The notes under the pieces are model-generated. The model saw only the letters and a program-made list of their open reading frames with translations, did no database searches and had not been told where the DNA came from. A stretch of DNA of 64,000 nt from Fremontodendron californicum (lineage: Eukaryota > Streptophyta > Magnoliopsida > Malvales > Malvaceae): NCBI GenBank assembly GCA_030761205.1, contig JAULJL010000046.1, positions 11,425,590-11,489,589 on the forward strand, given 5' to 3'. The position numbers were made by a program, and so were the translations under genes. Within the stretch, counting starts at the first letter, position 1. The number at the start of each line of letters is the position of its first letter. This document shows positions 12,134 to 23,700 of this stretch, piece after piece.

Positions 12134-12593
12134 ATGGTCAAAGTATTTGAAAGATCTTTGTATTATATCATTTAATGTAAATTAATTATTATATTATAAA
12201 TCTGTGTAATTTAATCCTTAATCTTTTAAAATTGAAGCAAAAAGATAAAATTAGTAACTGGTCTAACATTTACCATGAAAAAGATGACGTTGCATATAAA
12301 CATCTGTTAAATTGCTAATGTGAATTTTAATGACTGATGTAACACTAATAAAAAAATATTATTTTAAAATGATATGGAAGAAAAAATACCCAATTTTTTG
12401 CAAATACCACATCAAATTTAACAAATGTTTAAATACCACATCATATTTTTCACAATAAACGTTAGGCCAATTATTCATTTTACCTTTTTATTTTAATTTT
12501 AAAAAATTAAAAATTGAATTACACAAATTTATAATACAAAATCTAATTTACATTAATGATATAATACAAAGATCTTCCTAATACTTTGACCTA
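12134..12593. repeat. Foldback MITE with inverted arms of nearly 200 bp
   Basis: The left arm beginning TGGTCAAAGTATT and the complement of the right arm beginning AGGTCAAAGTATT align over roughly 150-190 bases, including 'aagatctttgtattatat'. Flanks are 'tattaaaaa' on the left and 'tattagaaa' on the right, a 9-bp target duplication with one mismatch, which suits a Mutator-type (MULE) MITE. No coding capacity. Confidence 0.75.
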
Positions 12594-12791
12594 TTAGAAA
12601 CAATGTATTAGTGTCTTGGTGATTATATTGAATTTGGAACCTCCATTTTCCTCCTAGTAGCTATAGTAATCCATTGGTTTTGCCGCTATGTACAGTTATA
12701 CTCTTCTACACACCATTTTACAAGACCTCCCCGCACACATTTCATCTCAGTAGTCTCGCCGTCAGAACTCTCAATCTCACAGCTGCAACTA

Positions 12792-13296
12792 CTAGACCTG
12801 TTCATGGGTCAGACAGTCCATCCGGCCCGTTCGCTTGACTCGTATTGGGTCAAGCTTGAACAGGATATTTTTGATCCGGCCCAACCCGATCCAGCCCGAA
12901 ACAGTGTTTTTTTTATTATAATAATATTATTTTATTTAATTTTAAATAAAAAAATAAAAAAAAATATTTTTTTAATATGATAAACAGTGAATTCGGACCT
13001 ACCGGCCAGATCCAAAAAATTTTTAAAAAAAAAAAATCGAATTGCGACCCGACCCCTGAGCTAGAGCTGCTCATGGGCCGGGCCGCGGCCCGATATTTTT
13101 TATAATTTTTCTGCCCAGGCCCGCCCGTTTAGGCCTGAAACACTGTTCATTGGAATAAAAAAATAATTTTTTTATTATTTTTTTTATAATTAAAATTAAA
13201 TAAAATAATATTATTATAATAAAAATTACTGTTCCGGGTCAGGCCGGGCGGGCGGGCTGCCCGGCCCGTGAGCAGGTCTACCCTGAGCAGGTTTAG
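12792..13296. repeat. hAT-type MITE split by a second MITE of the same family
   Basis: The outer element reads CTAGACCTGTTCATGGG at the left and its inverted counterpart (...GAGCAGGTTTAG) at the right. It is flanked by 'ctgcaacta' and 'ctgcgacta', one mismatch apart. GC-rich 'ggcccg' ends surround an AT-rich core. A sister element (13062-13280) is inserted inside it. Confidence 0.7.
13062..13280. mobile_element. Inner hAT MITE with perfect 8-bp target duplication
   Basis: A 219-bp element with ends TAGAGCTGCTCATGGGCC and GGCCCGTGAGCAGGTCTA. The 8 bases CCCTGAGC flank it exactly on both sides (13054-13061 and 13281-13288). An 8-bp duplication with TAG...CTA ends fits hAT. No coding capacity, so it must be moved in trans. 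Confidence 0.85.
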
Positions 13297-14404
13297 CTGC
13301 GACTATTAATCTAACAATAATAGGCAGCTAATATGATATTGACAGTCTTTCAGTTCCAAACACACCCTCGAAGCCTCCTCCCTTGAGAAGTGTCGACAAT
13401 CTGAGCGGTTGATTCCAAACCTTGGACGTCGCCACAGATCTATGCTGTGTATATGGTATAGGTTTTTACACTTGGAAAAAACCCTACGAAAGATCCCATC
13501 TCCTTGAATTCTTCCAAGCATGTATAGCGGGTTTGGAGTCGATGCAGTTTGATTGATTCTCGTAGATAACAATGGTCTCAGCAGCCAAGATTGGGATTGA
13601 AACCTGCTACTTCTGCTTCAGCGCTGTCACTTTCTTTGCATGGGCTGAGGTACTGGAAACCTAAAACCAGCTTTCAATCATGGTTCTCATCATTTTTTGT
13701 TTGACATAAATTGGGATTTTCTTCTTGTATAATGTAAAATGGGGGGGAAACACGAGTGGGTCTAAAAGCTTCCTCCTCAGCTTGCTTTTGGAATACTGAT
13801 AGGTACCTGAAAGAAATCACACATTAAAGAACAATTCAAAAGTCTGATTATATAAACATGTAAAGGACTTTCAATTATTACAGGATTCTGATTGCTCAGA
13901 GAAGCCCTTTGAATACTTCGTCTGTTTCCAACAAATTGATGAAAAAAAGCTACACTAATGTAATGAAACAGGAAAAATAAGGAGTTTAAAGGTTATGTAA
14001 AAAGACCACCTGTACATTCTAAGCTAACCCACTACGATTCCACTTGTATTGGAGTCTCAAAACAGAGCACTAAAATAAAAGCTCCCCATAAGTTGAACTT
14101 CCAGCCACCAACTCCCTATCATAATTCACATTCATGCGTTACTACAAGTTCCATCAAGTTGCTAATCTTGGATTCCTTCTCTCCAAGGGGTTTTTTTAGA
14201 CAAAAAATAAGACAGGGATAAAGGGAAGGGCGGTTTAAGAGAGGGTAAGGGGGACAACGACAAGAATCGAAGTGTAAGGCAGATAATGTCGGCCCCTCTA
14301 AACCAGACTCCTGCAGTAAATACACACCCCTTGCTTCAGCTCTCCCATTCCGCATGCTATCGAGTGCGGTGTTCAAGACATTTTCACACTACAATTGTCC
14401 TTTA

Positions 14405-17400
14405 TTAACCCATCACAGATTCAGAGTTTATTTGGCTAGTACTCCCAGCAGGCAAATTGGATCCATTCATGGGCACAGAACGCTGAGAAAAGTCCATCAA
14501 AAGCTTCCTCTGGGCTTCATTTGTGTGAGAAAGACTAGCACGTAGAAGCTCACAAGGCATTTCACGCCTTACAGCCTCTGAACCAATTACTTCCATGCTT
14601 GGCTGAGTCTGGTTATGTATTGATTGCATTATCATCTCATATTTACTCGCACAATACTTGGTAAGAAGAGCGAAAAATTCATCAAACGATGCCCTCCAGA
14701 AAGCATAATTAGGCATTCTGCAACTTCCAGAAGGATGACTTAAAAGTTGAGTGGCCCTTTCAAGAACTGATTCTAAAATAACAGAAGCACCATCCCCAGC
14801 AGGGCTTCCAAGGGGCCTAAGTGGTGGCTGCTCTGAAGAACAAACAACTGCAACAAGGCAAGCACTAAGTGCACGAAGATCCATGCCATTAACACACGTA
14901 GAAACAGTCTTTGCAAGATTAGTAGTTGTCTCAGCTGATTCGGGATCGGAAGAAAGACCACCAAACAATAATCTCAAGTGACAGAAAATGGCCATGCACA
15001 CTAATTGAATAAGCTCACTTCCAGGGATGAGAAGCTGAAGGAACCTGGTGAGGAGCTTACGGCCCTTCGCAAGAGAGACTAATCTTAGGAACACAATGTC
15101 ATCCTTGGGAGCACAGATAACTGCATGTCCACCTTTGCTAAGTGGATCAACAAGTTGAAGTGATGCTGCCATACCTTCAAGCAGGATCTGCCGCCTCCGT
15201 CTGAGTTGAGCCCCACCATCTTGGGGTTGACTAAATTGTATGAGCCGGTCAATATCAACAACATCAAGAAGAAGACAGAGACCATCTTCAATGGTGACTC
15301 TAGCTGCAAGCATAGGTTCCTGCTCCAGAGGCTTCTCAGTTTTCTGTTCAGAGTCTCCATCACCTGAACCTAAAGTAGGATCAACTTCAAGCAGAGGACG
15401 AGGTCTACGAATGGAAAAGAGAGGGACCTTCCCAAGTGCATCAACATGGAGATGCAAATGCTGCTCTCCACTGTTACGGGATCGAGAATGTAATTCCTTC
15501 AGGTGAGATGGGCAAAAATGATGTTTAGCATTGAATCTAGACGATTTTTTGGCAAGACATGCTTGGTGGTAATAATCATCTACATAGGGATCATTGCTAT
15601 GTGTGACAGCATGCTGCATCTTAAGAATACTCTCTATCTCTTCAGCAGTCATATACTTGGATCTGAATTGCACCAACCCACTGTCACTTTTCTGGCTACC
15701 AGTATCAGAGCTTTGCTGAGAAAAACGCATGCTCTGCCTTTTTCTTTGTGATGATTTAGTTCGTTGATCCCTAAGATCAGCCAGTCCAAGCATCATTTTA
15801 TGTGATGAAGGATGGGCATTATACAGCTGAGATTGCAATGCTGCAAAATGAGCCAAAGATGGTTGAACTGAATAGTGCAGTCTCTGCTGTTGCAACTGCT
15901 GTTGTGGTGACATTAACTGTGGGGACATTAGGCCATTTTGATGAGGTATTTGCTGTTGCAACATATTATGCAAAAGACCCGCATGATCTCCATGCAATAG
16001 ATCAGAGCGGTTAACCCGGTGATTTTGCGATCTGCTACTCAAACATAGGCCAGGAGATGTTAACTGGGACATATTACCACCATAATGCATTCCATGAGAT
16101 AGACCAGCCAGACGAAGACTGGAGTTAGATAATGGAGAGAGACTTGCTGCAAAGAAGGGTGGCTCATATCCATTGGTAAGAGCGGGAATTTTTAGGTGGG
16201 CAGGTGAAGACTGCTGGCATCTGCTACCAGGCGGAGGGAAAGATGTGAAGGTTGATTTGGGTCCAACAATTGGTTCACTTGAGAAGTGATGAGGCTGTGG
16301 TTGCTGCTGGGGATATGAGGAAGTTCTATACAAAGGCTTTGATTCTGAAAAACGAACAGAAGAAGGTTTTGGCTGTGAGGACCATATCTTGCCTTCTTGA
16401 GCATCTTCTTCGTCAAACAAATGCTGATCCATCCAGTTTATATACTCTCCATCTTGAGCCCAGTCAGCAGCAGATGAACCTGAAAAGAGTTGTTCACAAC
16501 ATGAAATACAAACAATTAAAATATAAGTTATCTACCACTTATCGCCGTTGAAATGAATAAAATCTAAAAATTCATGACTCAACAAATGGGCACAGCTCAG
16601 ATACATCCTACGAATTTCTAATTAACAATTCATGCATTTTACACAAATGACAAACTCTATAATGTTATCTTAAAAAGAAGAGAAGTTTAGGTTAAAGAAA
16701 AGGAAGTTGAGTAAGAGTAACTGCAATATAATCCTCAAGTTAATCTTTTGGTTAACTGCCTTGACATAGAGATAATAAAGAAATGTAAACGAAAAAATAT
16801 ATCCAATATTCACATAATTCACCATGAAACCATGTTTCACATAACACACATTGGAGAAATATAAAGGTAATAAGCTTGAATGGCCTTGAAAGAGAAAATG
16901 CAGAAAAAGTTGGCTCAGCAATATGTCAAGCATGTACATGTAAGAAAAAACAGAGAGACAAAGTCATCTGGAAGAGAGGGCATCATTAATTAAAGCATAT
17001 GCTTCATATGTTTCAACACAAAGAGGGTAAGGCTAATTGCAGCACTGCAGCAAGACAAAATGAGATGACTAGTTTAACCAAAAATACACTATGATCAAGA
17101 AAACAATAAGAAACTGATAGAAAAACAGGAAAAAAAAAAAAGCTGCAAATGTAATAAAATAACAAGAAGTATTTAAAGAGACTATAGCCACAAACGAAGA
17201 TGCATTACTTAATATAAAGAAGAGTCATCATCAAATCTTGAATCTAGCTCTTAAAAAAAGAACAAAAAACTATTTATGAAGGGTGGCACTGTTGTTCCAG
17301 GGAGAGGGGATAGGGGTGCTTGCTCTGGAGATTTTCAAGCAAAAAGAGGAATATAAGATTTTATTGTGTTCCAATTATCAATTGATATTACCTTGTTCAT

Positions 17401-19850
17401 TCATTAATACAGATTATAACTACAATATACTGGCATAAAATATGGCATAATTTACTCACTTTCCCTTGAAAAAGATCCAGATCTATCACCAATAACTCCT
17501 GGATTTCTTGGTCCTGTAACAACCTTATTCAACTGTGGAAAAAAGAGAAATATATAAAAATCCAACCAACATCAAAGGACAAAAAAAAACAGCAACAGTT
17601 GCAAGAGAACAACAGAAAATAAACAAATATGGGCATCTGGAGAATTACATGATTACATGCATTTAAGATATTCAATCTTCCAACATCAGGGCAAAACAAT
17701 GGTCTTCAAGGCAGTCCTAGAAAAAAAAAATTGAAAAGGTCATCTTATTTAAAACAGCGATTCTGAACTCCCCTCTCTCCTATTTTACACTTGTTCATAC
17801 AAGAAAAGAGCTTCCAAATCTTAATCCAAATTATTGGGGAGAGGAAGGATTCCTTTACTCTAAAGCAAAGTCCTAACCCAAATCTTAACCCAAAAAGTAA
17901 AGTCTCCAACAAGTCAAAATCGTGATCAACAACAAAAAAAATAAAGACAGTCTATGGATCATTAGAAACATCTACAAACCCAATTGATCAGCACAGGGCA
18001 TGACCATTGTTAAAAACTAGGGGCAAGACCTTAATAAGACTTGACAAGAATACATGCAACTTGCAGTAGTCTCGACTCAATTAATTCTTGGCCAGTTTGA
18101 ATTGGTCATAAGCATAATCTATTCTAGTGCCTATTCAAGAGACCAAAGATGGCTCTACCCAAACTTATCTAAAGTTCACATCATAATAGGGTATTGATCC
18201 ATTCCTTATGCAAGAAAATTAGACAAAGATCACAAACTACCCACAATACAGAACCAAGTCAATGTTATATAACAAACTATCTTCAAATATAATAAACGTC
18301 AACAAATCATACAAAACAAAATCCAAATATTTCAGCATAAAGATCAATTAAAATAATGGCCACCAGCAACTCAAGAAATAGGCATATCAAATCTTATAAG
18401 CTACAGTGAGTGAGAAACGTTAACTATTGACATTCATCACAATACAACATTTATAAATTAAAAAAAAAAAAAAACAGACCTTTGCAAAAGTACTAGCCAG
18501 ATCATCCATGTCAGATAAAGATCCTAAACTTACAACCTGCAAAGCAAATAACAGGAAAATAAGAGCTGAAATAGTCATATTCAAAATCCAGAAATACGGA
18601 AAGTTGAAACCAAGATTTCAGTTTGGCGCATGATTGATTACTGAATATAGGTGAAGGGATGGGCAGCAATATCAACGACTAAAACTTAAAAATAAGACAA
18701 AATAAAATAAATGTGCATGAGTGCAGAAAATAATGGCATAAATTCCTTCGCAACATGAACAAAATGCAACAGAAAGCTAATACAATAATTGCTTCCCTTG
18801 ACACATGACAATACAAACATAGGAATCAATTCTTTTGCTAAAGCTTTATTTTATGAGCACATCTTTCTGCTTTTGGATATCCCTTGTCAACAATAAAAGC
18901 AACTATTTCTTTTATCTCATATTACCCTTAATTTCAAATTCAACATAAACCATAATGCGTTTATGAGGACATATTTGTAGAATAAATAACTATAGTAAGA
19001 TGTTTTCATGCATCTTAATGTCCTCAAGTTGATCACACCTTTATACAAGGGAAACTTCAAATGGATAAAGAAAGTAAATAATTTTCAAAGCAGCAACTCC
19101 CTTCACTTGGGCAATAAAAATTTGGAACACAGGCCAATTGGGGAAAGCCTTGGAACCTAATTATTGTTTGACTACCTTAAATAAGTAGCAATTTTGAAAT
19201 TTCAAACTGACAGGCATAACCAAAGGAATCAATCTTACCTCTCCTCTATCAAACAAATGGTACTCATCATCTTCAGCGGATGCAAACACAGGATCATCCT
19301 CTTCACCATCTTCCAGACCCCTCAACACCACTTCTTCCATAGCATTTTGACCCAAAAAATCGTATTGGGAAGCATCAAAAAGCGCATTATCTGCGAAATT
19401 GTTAACTAATTAGCAATTAAACAATACCATAGAAGCCGATCAATCAACATAATATAGCTTAACAAATCATTAAATCGTAAAAAAGGAAGAAAAAAAAATC
19501 TCTAAAAGCAAACCCTATAATTAAAACTTACAAAAGAAGACAAAAGAAAAACTTTGTTTTTTTATTTTTTTTTTATTTTAAGCCAAACAAGTAATCAAGC
19601 AAATACAGTAAAGCTAGTGGGTTAACAGTTAAGACCCGTTTGGTAGCAGAGAAAATGAAGTAAAGATACAAACTTTCCAAGGGAATTTATTTACTTTTGC
19701 ATCCTAAAAACAAGCTATTAAGCGAGGGAGGAAAATCGAAAAAGAAAAATAAGCAAATGAAAGGATTGAAAACGAAAGTGAGCAAAGAAAATAGAAACCT
19801 GAGGAAGTTTGAGAGAAGTTGTTGGGAAGTTTTCCATCGGATCTCTCCAT
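14405..19850 (-). CDS. PAT1H1: PAT1-family mRNA decapping activator / P-body protein (5 exons)
   Basis: Exons, in order of translation: 19850-19799, 19390-19239, 18536-18480, 17532-17460, 16479-14405, all with GT/AG borders and matching phases; 802 residues. The protein begins MERSDGKLPNNF, then NALFDASQYDFLGQNA with an acidic segment ending EYHLFDRGE (exon 2). SLGSLSDMDDLASTFAK is exon 3 and TGPRNPGVIGDR exon 4. The last exon has Pro/Gln-rich stretches (YPQQQPQPHH, QQQLQQQ), EEIESILKMQHAVTHSNDPYVDDYYHQA, then the C-terminal PAT1 domain (RVTIEDGLCLLLDVVDIDR ... DIVFLRLVSLAKGRKLL) and the family ending QINSESVMG. PAT1 proteins link deadenylated mRNA, LSM1-7 and DCP2 in cytoplasmic P-bodies; Arabidopsis PAT1 is also an immune MAP-kinase substrate. 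Arabidopsis PAT1H1 (AT3G22270, recalled) is nearly collinear over its length. The 675-residue frame in the last exon alone is not the whole protein. Confidence 0.93.
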
Positions 19851-20782
19851 ATTTACAAAACCAACCTAAAAAGAAAACCCTAAATACAGCAGCAGCAGCA
19901 GCAAAAGAAGAAGAAGAAGAAGAAGGGAAGTTGTGTAAAAAGATTTTACTTGTTATCGTTTCGATTTATAATTTATAATCTTTTGAATTAATGTAAATAA
20001 ATATTTTTATTTTTATATTTTATATTAAATAAATATGAATAGATATATCCAATTTATAAACAATCATTTTAATTCTATTAAAACATTTTTATTAAATAAA
20101 TTTGTTTCATTAATAAAATTTGTTAAATTTATAAATAAAAATTTTAATTTAATGTAAACTTTTTGTATATATGTTAATGCAAATTTATGTTAACATAGAA
20201 AATTTAATTATTCGTATACATATACACTATATATATGTAATTATATATGTGTTCAATATATAATTATAATTATTATTTAAAAATAAGTAAAAAATAAGCT
20301 TTTATTTGATCAAGCCTTTTGTTAAATATATTCACGTAACAAAAAGTAGTAATTTGAAATCTTTGTTATGTTTTTATAAGATAAATTCTATTAGTAATTA
20401 TATTTGAAAATTTTTAAAATTTTCAATATAAAAATTAAATGATGTCCTTTATTGTTAAAATAAATTACTTGCATCTATATAAATATATATATATATTATA
20501 AGTTTAGATAAATAATTTTTTTTTATTATCTACTTAAAACAATATTCAATAATAATTGACAAAACAAAACAAAGAAAATTACATTTGAGGGAAAGTTGGG
20601 AAAAAGAAAGAAAAAGAAAGTATAGCCTAACTGCTGGTCTATGCAACAAACCTAACAGCCCTACTGAATTAAAAACAAGAAATAAAAATCCAACTAACGC
20701 AATATTTCTCCAAAGTAAATATTGTTTTTTTTATTCCCCTTTCAGCTGAAGGTTAAAGCTTTTCCTTCGGATTTGATCCCTC
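19851..20782. other. Shared promoter region between divergent PAT1 and SWAP70-like genes
   Basis: A 932-bp spacer between two start codons facing away from each other, so it must hold both promoters and 5' UTRs. Upstream of the PAT1 start lie CAG and GAA triplet runs (about 19888-19925) in the probable 5' UTR. The centre is very AT-rich. I could not single out a TATA box for either gene. Confidence 0.55.
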
Positions 20783-23700
20783 ATGGCTTCCAATGGTGCT
20801 TCTACGGTAAATCCTTTTCTTCTTTCTTTATAGTAATTGGAATTGATTTTTTTTTTTTTGAATTTAATTTTGAAAAGGAACAGGGAGTTAGGGATGCTAC
20901 GGAGAACAGTTTGGAAAAGATCAAACGGCAGCTGGCCTCTGGCTCTGGTAGGAACTTGCTACAAGGTCCACTTCTCAAGCGATCTGAGACCGTACGATCT
21001 TCCTCTACTCTCTCTCTCTTTAATTTTATAAGTAGCATTTACAGTGCTAATTCCAGCTAAATTTTCGATTTTATTATCAGTTATAGCTTTCATCAATTTA
21101 ATTTTTTTTTTTTTTGGTATAAATTTACAAGCAATTTGGTAATTTAGTTTATGTACTGTACATTGGTTTAACAGTTGAGGAAATGGAATGAACGTTGGGT
21201 GATATTAGACCCCACAACGGGGAAAATGGAATACAAGTAAGCGTATTTCTAGGTCTTATTCTTTGTTTTTTTTTCGATGATGATTGAATTTAAACTAGAA
21301 GTTCTGTTGTTTTGGTTGTTTTAGGACTAGGAGGAATGAGCCAAGTGTTAAGGGAATCATGACGTTCAATGAAAACAGCACCATTGCCATATCTCCTGTT
21401 AACTTTAAGTAAGACGATTTTCTTATTTCTCGATTGGTTGATTGTTGCTCTGAGTCTCGATTCTTTGGTTGGGAATTGTTATTAATATGTTTTTTCTGTT
21501 TTTTGGTTTATTTGCTGCAGTGGACTTCCAAAGTATGAAGGCTGCTGTTTCTGTATCCAAATAATTTTTGAAAGAATAATTGAAAAGTTTTGAGGTTTTT
21601 TATTATGTTATGTGAAAATTTTAGTTGCTAAACTTGCATGCTTCTTAACTGTACCATTTAGATATTGGGACTCCCCAGAAAAGGGATTACTTTCTTTGTG
21701 CGGAGACTTCTGGTGCTGCTAGAGCTTGGGTATCAACTTTACAGTAAGTTAGCTTTTTACTGCATTATATCAGTCTTTTACTATTCTGTTTTCTGTTTCA
21801 CAAGTGAGATATATATATATATATATATATATATCTATGTATTTGTTGTTAAGTTTGATTGATTCAGTGTATAACAGTGTATAACATGATACCATGTCTT
21901 GTGGATGATCTGTGGGGATAGTGCTTTCTAAGAAGGGCTAAGGTGATGGATCCTCATAGCAGAACCCAATTTGAGTTTACCTAGATGAAATCTATTTAAA
22001 ACATCCTATGAATGTGGACCATGTATTAATATCCCATCTATTTAAACAAGTTGGAGGCAGATTTTTTTGCTAAATAAAAAAAATTCTAGGTTCCTCAGGT
22101 TTTATTTAATGGATGAGAGTAGGGTGGTGTGTTGTCCTTCTGGCTCTATTCTTGCTTTCTAGATAAGAGAGCTTTCATGTGTCCTTTTGCACGTATCATT
22201 TTTTGTTAATAGTATTTTAGATGTTAAAAATGGCTAAAATGGTAAGAGATACAAGTTAAAGCAAAAGCATAATTCCTATCACTCTGTATATTCTTTCAAC
22301 TTGTCTGAAGATGATGGCTGATACCATCTCTTGTTGTCTCGAAAGTATACTCATCATATAATTTGCAGACTTCTTTCTGAAACTCATTTTTTATATACAT
22401 GGTTAATATTATCCTTATGTTGCTGTTTGATTGTTGTTTCTCACTTCCAAAAATTAGTGCGGCGCAGTTGGTTCTAAAGGCCCACAAAGAGGCTGTCAAT
22501 TCCTTAAGTGGGAATGGTTCTGCAAAATTAGGTACGGTTGCAACAGTAGTTGCTGCTGCCAATTCAACAGCCAAGGAATGTTCTAAAGAAATTGAAGCAG
22601 CAATGCAGATCTCTTTGAGAAATTCCTTAGGACTGGTGATAAATATACCCACTGATGGTCCAATGGATGATCTTACAATTATGAAGGTATGCTATGAGCA
22701 GTTTCTCCTTTCAATCTCTTGTGCTTGTGGGCTGTGCTTTTAAGATATTTGAACATACCAGTGCTTTTAAGTTATTTGAACATACCAGTGCTATACTTCC
22801 ACGAGGTTGAAGCCTTATTCACACACACAACTTACTGTGAAAACATATTTGAAGTGCAAAACATTTACACTTGATAAGATAACTTTTTTCCCTAATGTTT
22901 GGAGCTGGACATGTGATGCTTAAAATTTTTACATGATTTATAGTTACTGGAGTCAAATTATCATTTTGTAATGGAAATAGTGAAAGGTTTTCAATTATTT
23001 TAATTAGTTAGCAATCTAGTAGATTCTCATGTAAACATACTTATGGCAGATTGCTTCTGGACATTAGGATTAGGTAGATGGGAAAAACCATAGCATGTCT
23101 ACCCTCAGTTCTGCTAGCTGTACTTGAAATAATTGGATAGATTAATATATGCCTTTATATTTGTTCCTGAGCTGTGGAGTCCAATGCTTCCGTTGCTTCC
23201 AATCGTTCTCATTAATAAATAGTCTGTATTCATGTTTGCTTGGCTCCAGCTTGCCTTACCTAGCTTGCTATGTGGCATGGAGCAGACTGTTTGCCTCAAA
23301 TATTTGGAAATGACAAATAAAAAATAAAGAGAAAAATTATTTCAGTGCCTTAACCAAGATGTTAACAGCTTATCATTTCCCCGTCTCTGTCACCTTTTCC
23401 TTGTTCCCATCTTTGGCAGTGAGCACTGATCTAAGAAGAGATGTCATATAAGTGTGAAGGAAGATATGGCTGTCTGTGATCATTTTCCTAATTTTGAATC
23501 GTTGGCCATAGATGGATAATAGTAGTTTTAATGATTGCACTTCATGTAGCTGTCATTTTCCAGAAATGAAACTTTTACTGTTTCCGCCCTCGTCATTGGA
23601 TGTGGATTTGAGTCGTTTAGCTGTTGGGCCCTAGGCTTTTCCTTGTTTAATTTTTGGTTTGCAAACATGCTTATTATTTTCAGATATGTGAATGTATACA

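Larger units (their letters stand above)
11545..14404. other. Intergenic region between UGT and PAT1 genes
   Basis: Convergent ends of the UGT (plus) and PAT1 (minus) genes. It contains a foldback element (12134-12593) and nested hAT MITEs (12792-13296), both listed separately. The block at 13300-13670 is less AT-rich and holds a 30-codon frame at 13572-13664 (MVSAAKIGIETCYFCFSAV...) whose last part carries a possible GT donor ('gctgag|gtactgg'). I recognise no family, and it may be a gene remnant or non-coding transcript. The right part is the PAT1 3' UTR side. Confidence 0.5.

Noticed and set aside
15085..16551. Multiple frames of 60-99 codons overlapping the PAT1 last exon in other frames
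   Set aside because: Shadows of the long PAT1 coding exon, whose own frame shows continuous family similarity.
19697..19978. 93-codon Lys/Glu-rich plus-strand frame
   Set aside because: It overlaps PAT1 exon 1 on the opposite strand and owes its openness to the purine triplet runs in the PAT1 leader.
22296..22652. 118-codon minus-strand frame across SWAP70-like exon 7
   Set aside because: It is the antisense shadow of the alanine-rich exon, whose sense frame matches the SWAP70-like family.
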